A program made the translations under genes and the position numbers. From Acidilobaceae archaeon (lineage in GTDB: Archaea > Thermoproteota > Thermoprotei_A > Sulfolobales > Acidilobaceae), in contig JALWJI010000038.1 in the NCBI GenBank assembly GCA_027081695.1, positions 1 through 22,072 on the forward strand: a stretch of DNA of 22,072 nucleotides, in the 5' to 3' direction. Under the pieces are notes generated by a model. It was not told the origin of the DNA. It searched no databases and saw nothing but the letters and a program-made list of their open reading frames with translations. Positions 7,598 to 14,263 of this stretch are shown piece by piece; the first letter of the stretch is position 1; each line of letters begins with the position of its first letter.

Positions 7598-8641
7598 GTG
7601 AGATCAAAGAACTCAAAAAATGGCTCTAATCTTCTACACAGGAAAATCCAGAGACTTGGAGCTTCCTCACTAATAGTAACACTTCCAAAAGAGTGGGCCC
7701 GTAGACACGGAATAAAGGTCGGAGACATACTCACGCTTTATGATGAAGGCGATAAACTAGTTATAGCCCCTAACGATGAGAGCTATAAAATCAGACTAAA
7801 GTTCAACTTAGGACATACCCATGTAGAGAGGCATGCTAAGAGACTAATCTTATGCTCATATGTGTTCGGTTTTGACGAAGTCACGTTTTACTCGCAGAAG
7901 ACGCTTAAAAAAGAATATATCCAGAAGCTAAAATCCATGGAAGAACTTCTCCCAGACATTAATATCGAAGAAGACTTTAACAAAGTCCACGTCAAAATGA
8001 AACATATAGGAAAAGAAGCTACACTAATAGACAAATTAGTAGAGTATGGTAGACTAATATCAAGGCTCTACGCCGACTATATCGAATTCTTGAAGGGTAG
8101 CAGACCACTAACACGTGAAGAGCTCGAAGGAAAATACAAACATCTCATGAAGATAAACTATATGCTTCTAAGAACTGCGAACAGCGTGAAATCCTATAAC
8201 AAAGCACATGAAAGAAAATGCCGCTACATGGTATCAGCAAGCAATCTAATAGGCATTGTAGCCGATTCAGCTTACAAGCTCGGACTCGACCTAATATCAA
8301 TGGCCTCACGACTTTCGGAAGACGAGAAAGAAAGATTATCCTTCCTACTACAACTCCTCGAAGTAGCACTCTCAACAACCGTATTCTCTATAAGGCCTCC
8401 AAGCGTCAGGAAATCAGAAGAATCATATTACAAAGTCAGGGACATACTAAACATGGAGGGAGACCTAGACGAAATAATAACGAATTCATCTCCCGCATTC
8501 GCATATTTCGTCGCAAAAATAATGGAGATAGCAAGAATCATCGAGATAGCCGAACACATAATGCTGTGCAATGCACTAATCGAAAAATACAACGAACCAG
8601 AGTTCGGCGGCGAAAACAACAAACACACAAGATACATATAG
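7598..8641 (+). CDS. AbrB-domain / PhoU-domain fusion regulator
   Basis: The 347-residue protein starts with a swapped-hairpin AbrB/MazE-type DNA-binding domain (about residues 11-55): RKIQRLGASSLIVTLPKEWA, then RHGIKVGDILTLYDEGDKLVIAP. The rest is a long all-helical region with two PhoU-like three-helix bundles (about 110-210 and 225-335), seen in repeats such as LIDKLVEYGRLISRLYADY. Archaeal proteins of this layout are annotated as phosphate-uptake regulators; no Pst transporter genes are near, so the signal is unproven. Two in-frame GTG codons are possible; GGGGTG at 7586-7591 is correctly spaced from the GTG at 7598 but overlaps the one at 7589, so 7598 is preferred. Confidence 0.85.
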   Translation: MRSKNSKNGSNLLHRKIQRLGASSLIVTLPKEWARRHGIKVGDILTLYDEGDKLVIAPNDESYKIRLKFNLGHTHVERHAKRLILCSYVFGFDEVTFYSQKTLKKEYIQKLKSMEELLPDINIEEDFNKVHVKMKHIGKEATLIDKLVEYGRLISRLYADYIEFLKGSRPLTREELEGKYKHLMKINYMLLRTANSVKSYNKAHERKCRYMVSASNLIGIVADSAYKLGLDLISMASRLSEDEKERLSFLLQLLEVALSTTVFSIRPPSVRKSEESYYKVRDILNMEGDLDEIITNSSPAFAYFVAKIMEIARIIEIAEHIMLCNALIEKYNEPEFGGENNKHTRYI

Positions 8642-8694
8642 ATTTCTACTAAATCATCTCTCATAATTTTATTTCTCCTACAACTTGCAAAGAC

Positions 8695-8703
8695 TCTTTA
8701 TAC
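8695..8703 (+). promoter_or_regulatory. Probable TATA box before the deacetylase-fold gene
   Basis: TCTTTATACC centred near 8700 is a good archaeal TATA box. It lies about 27 bases before the ATG at 8727, so the transcript should begin close to that ATG and carry a roughly 105-base leader before the deacetylase-fold gene at 8833. Confidence 0.5.
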
Positions 8704-8726
8704 CTTACAAGATCATCTCCTAGAGT

Positions 8727-8792
8727 ATGGATGACGAAGAATCCCTGAAAGGAGCCGGAATACAAGGCTATGACCCAGCCCCGCATCGCTGA
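8727..8792 (+). CDS. Possible leaderless 21-codon upstream ORF
   Basis: A frame from ATG 8727 to TGA 8790-8792 encodes a 21-residue peptide beginning MDDEESLKGAG and ending GYDPAPHR. A TATA box is centred about 27 bases upstream, the exact placement expected for a leaderless archaeal start. The frame is not that of the deacetylase-fold gene starting 41 bases further on (offset of one base). It could be a small protein, a regulatory leader peptide, or simply the untranslated leader. The DPAP motif recurs in the N-terminus of the next protein. Confidence 0.3.
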   Translation: MDDEESLKGAGIQGYDPAPHR

Positions 8793-8832
8793 CACCCTAC
8801 TCCTAATCCCCTGCAAATGGAGGGATACAGAA

Positions 8833-9864
8833 ATGAAGACTATCACGGTTTATTACTCTGACGACTTTAAGAAACATGATCCAGCCCCGTACAATCACCC
8901 TGAAAATCCAAATAGACTAGTTCTAGCATTGAATAACATTCAACACCTGAAGAATATACACATAGTAGAGCCCCCTATAGGAGACACCAAGATATATCTT
9001 AACGTTCACTCCGACGCCTACTACAATATGATAATAGAAAGAATACTGAATAGCGATAGCGTAGTATGGATCGATCCCGATACCTATGTATCGCCTGGGA
9101 CTATGAAAGCTCTACAACGGCTAGCTGGAGCTGTAGAATCCTCTCTGGACATGTTACACGATGGTAAAGGACCTATCTTAATACTTGGAAGACCACCCGG
9201 CCACCATGCAGGATATAGTGGAACTGGGCTAGGGGCTCCTACACTGGGATTCTGTATATTCAATACATCTGCTTTACTAGCAATCTTACTGCATAGGCTC
9301 GGGAAGACGCTCGTATTTGACTTCGATGCCCATCACGGAAATGGAACCCAAGATATACTATGGGAAAAGGATATACTCCACATAGATATCCACCAAGACG
9401 CTTCAACAATATATCCGGGGACAGGCCGCCCCAGAGATATTGGAGGTAGACCTGGAACCAAGATAAATATCAATATCCCTCCGCGTGCAGGAGACGACTT
9501 ACTAGAACACGCTATTTCCATTATTGACCAGATGATAGCGGGCTATGAACCCGAGTATATTGTTGTGAGCGCTGGATTCGACGGATACATAAACGATAAC
9601 CAGTTCGTCTCCTTAAGATACTCTGAATACACATTCTATATACTAGGAAAAACACTATCAAAATACTCCGACAGAATTATCATAGTCCTAGAAGGAGGTT
9701 ACGGATTAGGTCTATCAAACGGTCTCCAATGGTATCTCCTAGGACTCCAAGGATATCCACAAGGACCTCAACCGGTTACTTCAAGCGACTCGTCAACATG
9801 GAATAGATACAAGACACAACTAGAAGAACTCAAAGAGCTAATAGGATTCAATCAAGCCCCGTAA
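8833..9864 (+). CDS. Histone deacetylase / acetylpolyamine amidohydrolase / AcuC family Zn hydrolase
   Basis: The 343-residue product has the arginase-deacetylase fold signature. RPPGHHAG gives the catalytic His pair (124, 125), FDFDAHHGNGTQD the zinc ligands Asp165 and His167, SAGFDGY the third ligand Asp250, and LEGGYGL the transition-state Tyr290. All catalytic residues are intact. Family members remove acetyl groups from lysine side chains, polyamines or related amides; the archaeal substrate is unknown. The presence of a spermidine-using enzyme (dys) in the window makes an acetylpolyamine conceivable, but that is a guess. The start is set by a strong GGAGGGA at 8819-8825; the frame extends 21 codons further upstream without support. 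A short leader ORF precedes it. Confidence 0.94.
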   Translation: MKTITVYYSDDFKKHDPAPYNHPENPNRLVLALNNIQHLKNIHIVEPPIGDTKIYLNVHSDAYYNMIIERILNSDSVVWIDPDTYVSPGTMKALQRLAGAVESSLDMLHDGKGPILILGRPPGHHAGYSGTGLGAPTLGFCIFNTSALLAILLHRLGKTLVFDFDAHHGNGTQDILWEKDILHIDIHQDASTIYPGTGRPRDIGGRPGTKININIPPRAGDDLLEHAISIIDQMIAGYEPEYIVVSAGFDGYINDNQFVSLRYSEYTFYILGKTLSKYSDRIIIVLEGGYGLGLSNGLQWYLLGLQGYPQGPQPVTSSDSSTWNRYKTQLEELKELIGFNQAP

Positions 9865-9910
9865 CAGATAGTATACTATAATATTCTTTGGATAAAATAA
9901 CTCATTCGAT

Positions 9911-9974
9911 GGGCAATGAAGAGACGACGGTCGACTGAACAAAAGAGTGATGACCATTCCCCTTGAACGAGCCC
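9911..9974 (+). ncRNA. Candidate C/D box guide sRNA
   Basis: All elements occur in order with archaeal spacing: C box ATGAAGA (9916-9922, one mismatch to RTGATGA), a 12-base guide GACGACGGTCGA, D' box CTGA (9935-9938), an 8-base spacer, a perfect C' box GTGATGA (9947-9953), a 9-base guide CCATTCCCC, and a D box TTGA (9963-9966, one mismatch to CTGA). GGGC (9911-9914) and GCCC (9970-9973) can close a terminal stem. Total size is about 60 bases, typical of archaeal C/D RNAs. The first guide contains ACGACGGTC, complementary to GACCGUCGU of the conserved 23S rRNA stretch before GAGACAG (rRNA recalled from memory). A GGATAAAATAA block at 9890-9900 may be its TATA box. It lies between two convergent genes. 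Confidence 0.58.
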
Positions 9975-9980
9975 CCACGC

Positions 9981-11075
9981 CTAGTACCACGAAGGACTCC
10001 TCTTAGAGACAAATGGAGCCAACAAGAACAAGAATACTATAACATACTCGTAATCCAAGCCAAGATAATTATGAATAACGACTAGTAGGGACGTAATAAC
10101 GACCATTGTTATCGTTATGAAACCCATGACTCTTCCAAGTCTCGTCGGCTCAGACTCCAATATCAACCTCATTAATCCCACTTCAGCCAGCCCAGCTGAT
10201 ATAAGCAGAAACGAAAGCTCTACAAAGCCACTAGTGAGTAGTGAAAGCAAACCTGCGCCCACAACAGATATGATTATAAGCGGAGGACTATAAGCGAGAA
10301 CACCTACCGCTGCTCCAAGACTATAGAATAATCCGTAGAGAGTTATCGTAACAGGACTAAGTTCTAGACCCGATTCTTGAAGTGCTAGGACTCGTAGGAT
10401 TCCTACTAAAGAAGTTAGATAGGCTAATACCATTAACTGTCGCCCCCGAATAATGAGGTATCCGTCCCCGAAAGCGGCGGCGTCAGCGAACTTCTCTAGG
10501 TTTTTGAGAAGACTTTCTCTAATGGCTGGTCTTCTTATTCTAAAGAAAATTGCTAGTGATGCTATTCCAGTAGATACCAGTACCAGTTTAATCGCTGTTG
10601 CTAGACTTATTATCTCATATAATGAGGCATAGCTTATCGCGAGCGTAAATATGATGTATAACAAGCTAGATAGTCCCCGCAGACTGAATATCGTTTTTGG
10701 CCACGACTCATAATCTGTTAAATTAATGAGAATAGTTGTAAGACTAGATACCACTAATCCTAATTGTAATGACGCTATGAAATAAACCATTATACCTGAC
10801 CAGAACTCCACTGAAAACCCATTGTTAAAGAATTCGATCATAGCAAGAGAAATAAAAGAGATTAGTAAGAAAGGAATTCTCCACCTAGTTTCATCTGATA
10901 CGAGCTTCCCTCCAATTCTAAAGCCCAGAACATAGCCGACTCCCCATGCTAAAGCCACGACTATTGCAATTCCAGGATCAGACGCATAATCTTCAATAAA
11001 GGCTATCTCTATCAGTGCCCATATCGTCATTGATAGAGCAACTAGCGAAGATGACGCCAATGTATTGTGCTGCAA
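9981..11075 (-). CDS. MFS-like polytopic membrane protein
   Basis: The 364-residue product has 11 or 12 hydrophobic segments in two halves, split by a basic cytoplasmic loop around residues 180-215 (FFRIRRPAIRESLLKN). A glycine-rich helix (VALAWGVGYVLGFRIGGKL) followed by a charged loop recalls the TM2-TM3 region of major facilitator transporters, but no full MFS signature is present and the substrate is unknown. The start is a TTG at 11073-11075 with GGTGGG nine bases upstream; no better ATG exists nearby. It is the last gene on the minus-strand arm of the metal locus, 49 bases after the NikR-like gene, so it may carry a metal or metal chelate, by context only. Confidence 0.72.
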   Translation of the reverse strand: MQHNTLASSSLVALSMTIWALIEIAFIEDYASDPGIAIVVALAWGVGYVLGFRIGGKLVSDETRWRIPFLLISFISLAMIEFFNNGFSVEFWSGIMVYFIASLQLGLVVSSLTTILINLTDYESWPKTIFSLRGLSSLLYIIFTLAISYASLYEIISLATAIKLVLVSTGIASLAIFFRIRRPAIRESLLKNLEKFADAAAFGDGYLIIRGRQLMVLAYLTSLVGILRVLALQESGLELSPVTITLYGLFYSLGAAVGVLAYSPPLIIISVVGAGLLSLLTSGFVELSFLLISAGLAEVGLMRLILESEPTRLGRVMGFITITMVVITSLLVVIHNYLGLDYEYVIVFLFLLAPFVSKRSPSWY

Positions 11076-11124
11076 CGTCTTTGTCCCACCAACCAGAGAG
11101 TCCTAAGATCAATCCTATAAGGTG

Positions 11125-11523
11125 TCAACCGTGATATCTCTCGAAAACAGGTAGATACCTTACTCTGCATCCTATTTTCTTTAGATCACCATAGAGCGAT
11201 GCAATGCTTCCACTTTCACCATTGACAATAATTAAGTCAAGACAGTAGCCGTCAAGGTGCATGTGCATGTATCCGTGTATTATCTCCTTATGAGACCTCA
11301 CGATACTTGCTACTTCAACATTATTACTACACAGTGCCACTATTATCCCACTACATCTATGATCAACCATCAGATGTCTATGGTCCTCAAGATAACTTCT
11401 CACGGCTTCTTCAATTATTTTACTCCTGTCAACTCCTAACATTCTGGCAAGTGTATCCAGATCTCCGGCAACGTCTTCACTGATGCTAACACCAAACCTC
11501 CTCTTACCTATTCTCTCTTTCAT
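11125..11523 (-). CDS. NikR-like metal-responsive ribbon-helix-helix repressor
   Basis: The 132-residue protein has an N-terminal ribbon-helix-helix DNA-binding domain (residues 8-48: RRFGVSISEDVAGDLDTLAR, then DRSKIIEEAVRSYL) and a C-terminal ACT-like metal-sensing domain. The high-affinity metal site is recognisable as HMHLDGYC: His87, His89 and Cys94, with His78 or His83 as the partner-subunit ligand. Known NikR proteins have one more residue between the second His and the Cys (E. coli His87, His89, Cys95), so this loop is one residue short. It lies six bases after an ABC-3 metal permease gene and in the same operon as its ATPase, so it probably controls this transporter. Which metal it senses (nickel, zinc, cobalt) is open. 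Confidence 0.88.
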   Translation of the reverse strand: MKERIGKRRFGVSISEDVAGDLDTLARMLGVDRSKIIEEAVRSYLEDHRHLMVDHRCSGIIVALCSNNVEVASIVRSHKEIIHGYMHMHLDGYCLDLIIVNGESGSIASLYGDLKKIGCRVRYLPVFERYHG

Positions 11524-11529
11524 CTTGAC

Positions 11530-12408
11530 TCATCGCCCTTTCATTATCGCAGATATTACAAATAGTATTATTAAAATCCCTCCGGAGACCGCTGACGGAG
11601 CCAGATCTAGCGATATAGATATTAGCAGGCCAATACTAGCGGAAAGTATCGACACAAGTATAGAAAAGGTAATAGACCGTGCTACGCCTCTGCACATCAT
11701 TGCCGCAATAGCTCCTGGGAGTAGTAGGTAGACGTGTTCTAGAACAAATCCTACGCTCTTTACCAGACCTATAGTCGTTAAACCTATCATAGTATATAAG
11801 GACCAGTCGTACAGCCAGATTTTCAATCCAGCTAGCCTAGCATCATCTATGTCTGACCCAATGTATATTATCTCGCGGCCCACAGAGTATACGTATATGA
11901 CCGATAACAATCCTATTACTATCGAGTAGGCTACAATCTCCAAGGACGAGAGAAGAGGATCACCGATAACTATAGAGACCACGCTAACTCCATATGAATA
12001 CCTCGTCAAAACATAGTATAGGACTAAAGCTCCCATTGAACTACTAAACGCCACGAATATACTTGCCGAATCTTCTGGATCCACACCCTTATAGATCATG
12101 TATCCAGCAACGTACACAAGTACCATACCTATTATTATCGTCCATAAGAACCAATTACCTCCAATCGATACGGAAGCAACGATACCTAGTCCTGCAGCTA
12201 GAAATGCCGCGTGGGGAGACGACGCTGCAAGATATCTTAGCCTACGAGTATATATGAGTATGCTTAGGCTTCCCATTGCTGTGCTTGACATGACGATGGT
12301 GAAGAACCATTCAATAGGATACGAGTTACCGATAATGTATGCTATGCTTAGTATTACACTAATTACTGTAATGAAAATCGCTATTCTATAGCTAAGTGAA
12401 CTTCTCAT
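11530..12408 (-). CDS. Metal ABC transporter permease (ABC-3 / ZnuB-MntB-TroC family)
   Basis: The 292-residue product has eight or nine membrane helices and the ABC-3 layout, with SSPHAAFLAAGLG near residues 63-75 (the usual S-HA motif of ZnuB-type permeases) and SDIDDARLAGLKIWLYDW as the cytoplasmic coupling segment, where these permeases typically read ...A...G. It forms the channel for a divalent metal. The ATG has GGAGG eight bases upstream. It sits 12 bases after the ATPase gene and six before the NikR-like gene, clearly one operon, with the solute-binding protein encoded divergently. Confidence 0.9.
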   Translation of the reverse strand: MRSSLSYRIAIFITVISVILSIAYIIGNSYPIEWFFTIVMSSTAMGSLSILIYTRRLRYLAASSPHAAFLAAGLGIVASVSIGGNWFLWTIIIGMVLVYVAGYMIYKGVDPEDSASIFVAFSSSMGALVLYYVLTRYSYGVSVVSIVIGDPLLSSLEIVAYSIVIGLLSVIYVYSVGREIIYIGSDIDDARLAGLKIWLYDWSLYTMIGLTTIGLVKSVGFVLEHVYLLLPGAIAAMMCRGVARSITFSILVSILSASIGLLISISLDLAPSAVSGGILIILFVISAIMKGR

Positions 12409-12420
12409 TTTTCATTCCTC

Positions 12421-13170
12421 CTAATAGTGCGAGTCAAATAGGTGTATGTGATACTCAACTTCCCTAAAGCCCCTACCATACGCCTTAGAGAGAATCTCCT
12501 CTCGTAACACCTCGCTTGGTGAACCTAACGCGATTAGTCTCTTGTTTAAGAGAAGTATCCTATCTGTGTATTCAAGGAGAATAATTGGATCATGACTTGT
12601 TACTAGCACCAATCTCTCCTTGGAGAGCATGTTTATAATATCTGCAAACTCGAGTTTGCTAGCTGGATCCATAGGACCCAAAGGCTCGTCAAGTAGAAGG
12701 ATGCTGGGAGCAGACATAAGGCTCCTTGCAATGTAGGTTTTCATTAATTGACCTCCGCTGAGCTCTGTTAGTTTCCTATCCAAGATATCCTCATTTATAA
12801 ATAGTTCATTACTGGAGAGAAGCTTTCGACAGGGAGGCCTAGGCCATCTTTGTCTTCTTATCATATATGAGTAGCATAGGAATTCTCTAACTGTTATTGT
12901 TGAATACTTGGAGACTTCAGGTTTCTGTGCAACATACCCGATACTGCGTCCTGCTAATCGAGGGTTTGCCGTCGTATCTTTTCCGTTTATACAAACGCAT
13001 CCTTTCTGGGGTTTCACGAGGCCCGCTATTGATCGGAGGAGCGTGCTTTTGCCTGCTCCGTTTGGGCCTAGTACTTGTATTAGTCCTGGCCCTTCTATTC
13101 TTAAATCTATGTTTTCTAGTGCTGTTATGTCCTTATATTTCACTGTTAGATTTCTTATTTCGATATACAT
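12421..13170 (-). CDS. Metal ABC transporter ATPase (ZnuC/MntA-like)
   Basis: The 249-residue nucleotide-binding subunit shows Walker A GPNGAGKS (residues 35-42), Q-loop Gln82, signature LSGGQ (137-141), Walker B ILLLDEP (157-163) and switch His193 in TSHD. The DEPLGPMDP segment is typical of the ABC-3 metal uptake group. The frame is open from an ATG eight codons upstream (13194), but that ATG abuts the TATA box and would lie before the transcript start; GGTGA four bases before the ATG at 13168-13170 marks the better start. First gene of the minus-strand arm; its promoter is interleaved with that of the divergent binding-protein gene. Confidence 0.93.
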   Translation of the reverse strand: MYIEIRNLTVKYKDITALENIDLRIEGPGLIQVLGPNGAGKSTLLRSIAGLVKPQKGCVCINGKDTTANPRLAGRSIGYVAQKPEVSKYSTITVREFLCYSYMIRRQRWPRPPCRKLLSSNELFINEDILDRKLTELSGGQLMKTYIARSLMSAPSILLLDEPLGPMDPASKLEFADIINMLSKERLVLVTSHDPIILLEYTDRILLLNKRLIALGSPSEVLREEILSKAYGRGFREVEYHIHLFDSHY

Positions 13171-13177
13171 AGTTTCA

Positions 13178-13229
13178 CCGTGCACACCAACCATTAAAAT
13201 ATAATAGGTCTGTGCACAGTTTTTAAACG
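13178..13229. promoter_or_regulatory. Divergent promoter region with two GTGCAC operator-like sites
   Basis: The minus-strand TATA box for the ATPase operon is TTATATTTT (13195-13206 region) and the plus-strand one for the binding-protein gene is TTTTTAAAC (13220-13228). Exactly between them lies the perfect palindrome CTGTGCACAG (13210-13219). A second GTGCACA (13180-13186) lies at the predicted transcript start of the ATPase operon. The repeats are 32 bases apart, about three helical turns, and GTGCACA/TGTGCAC also form a 7-base inverted repeat with a 24-base spacer. A repressor bound here would silence both arms. The NikR-like protein is the obvious candidate; that link is inference. Confidence 0.6.
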
Positions 13230-13281
13230 ATAATGGAGCAAGCCAACAGAATCAAGCAAACACGACAAGGGTGTATACGAG

Positions 13282-14166
13282 ATGATAAATAGACAACATG
13301 CTATGCTCATTGCGACCATACTCGTATTAGCAATGGCCATAACACTATTTCTAACGTCATTTACAGATAATTCAGAAGACCGGTCTCCTCTAATCCTAAC
13401 AACCTTTCCGGGAATCGATAAAGACCTAGAATCGCTGCTCGCCGGATGCGAAGTAGACATAGAACATCTTGTGCCGAGTGGAGTTGACCCACACGACTAC
13501 CAGCTGAAACCATCAGACTACGAAAAAATTAGCTCTGCCCTATTGATCATATCTACAGGGCACGCGCCATTTGAAAGCCAGATTAAAGACATAGCAGGCG
13601 ATAAAGTAGTAGAAATTCCAGAGATCCCTGGGCTAATTCTTTACAATTTACCTAGCGGTGCCATGAACCTGCATATGCCAATATATGATCCTCGTAACTA
13701 CATAAAATATATAGATTATGTCTCGGGCATAATAGAATCTAAGATCCCAGAATGTAGTAGTATAATAGAACAAAATAGAATCAATCTCTCTGATAAGGCT
13801 GAAAAAATATACGATAGGTACGGGAATATCTTAAAAGGAAAACCTGCAATACTATCTTCTCCAGCTTCACAGTACGCCGTGGCATGGCTAGGTGTAGATA
13901 TAAAGGGATTCATTCTAGTAGAACATGGAACCAGTACCTCTCCTGAACAAGTCTCCCAGGCAGAAGAGATTCTAAGATATGGTGGTCTTGCCGTCATAAT
14001 GGTCGATGATAACGATGAACCAGTCGACCAGGCCAGTTCATATCTACGTAATTTAGCCGATAAATACGGATCTCCAATACTGAATGTGCCGGCCCCCTAT
14101 CTTGGCGACTCTACCTTAGAAAAAATACTATTCGTTGCTGGCCAAGCCAAAGAACTTGAAAGATAG
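13282..14166 (+). CDS. Metal-binding solute-binding protein (ZnuA/TroA family), membrane-anchored
   Basis: The 294-residue product begins with a hydrophobic segment (residues 8-25) and no lipobox, so it is probably held by an uncleaved anchor outside the membrane. The TroA-type core follows: a likely first ligand in SGVDPHDYQLKPSD (His71), a second in NLHMPIYDP (His131), a third in VEHGTSTSPEQV (His215 or Glu214) and an acidic one in MVDDNDEP (242-246). The SGVDPHDYQ motif is the hallmark of zinc/manganese-binding proteins. There is no His-rich loop as in many zinc-specific members. Cys56 and Cys158 could form a disulfide. GGGTG eight bases before the ATG is the ribosome site. It is divergent from its permease and ATPase genes. 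Confidence 0.92.
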   Translation: MINRQHAMLIATILVLAMAITLFLTSFTDNSEDRSPLILTTFPGIDKDLESLLAGCEVDIEHLVPSGVDPHDYQLKPSDYEKISSALLIISTGHAPFESQIKDIAGDKVVEIPEIPGLILYNLPSGAMNLHMPIYDPRNYIKYIDYVSGIIESKIPECSSIIEQNRINLSDKAEKIYDRYGNILKGKPAILSSPASQYAVAWLGVDIKGFILVEHGTSTSPEQVSQAEEILRYGGLAVIMVDDNDEPVDQASSYLRNLADKYGSPILNVPAPYLGDSTLEKILFVAGQAKELER

Positions 14167-14193
14167 TATCAGTTCTAGTTTAACCCTTTTAAT

Positions 14194-14263
14194 TCTATTA
14201 TACACTCATTATCATATTGAGTGGGGTGCGGGTCTCCCGCTTTACGCGGTAGAGGTGTAAAGT
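14194..14263 (+). promoter_or_regulatory. Promoter and structured 5' leader with alternative hairpins
   Basis: TATTATACAC (14194-14203) is a likely TATA box, placing the transcript start near 14222-14228. The following leader can fold as GCGGG-TCT-CCCGC (14228-14240) or, using the same bases, as CCGC-TTTAC-GCGG (14237-14249). The two stems exclude each other, and the second ends three bases before the ribosome site GAGGTG (14252-14257, counting from about 14253). It stands out as a G+C-rich block in an A+T-rich gap. A regulatory role is inferred, not shown. Confidence 0.4.

Noticed and set aside
8722..8794. C/D box RNA reading of the leader before the deacetylase-fold gene (GGATGAC, CTGA, TATGACC, CTGA)
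   Set aside because: The C box has two mismatches, the C' box is poor, and the D'-C' distance of about 20 bases is too long; a leaderless ORF fits the TATA position better.
13171..13194. Longer start for the metal ABC ATPase at ATG 13194
   Set aside because: That ATG is directly beside the TATA box and would lie upstream of the transcript start; GGTGA supports the ATG at 13170.
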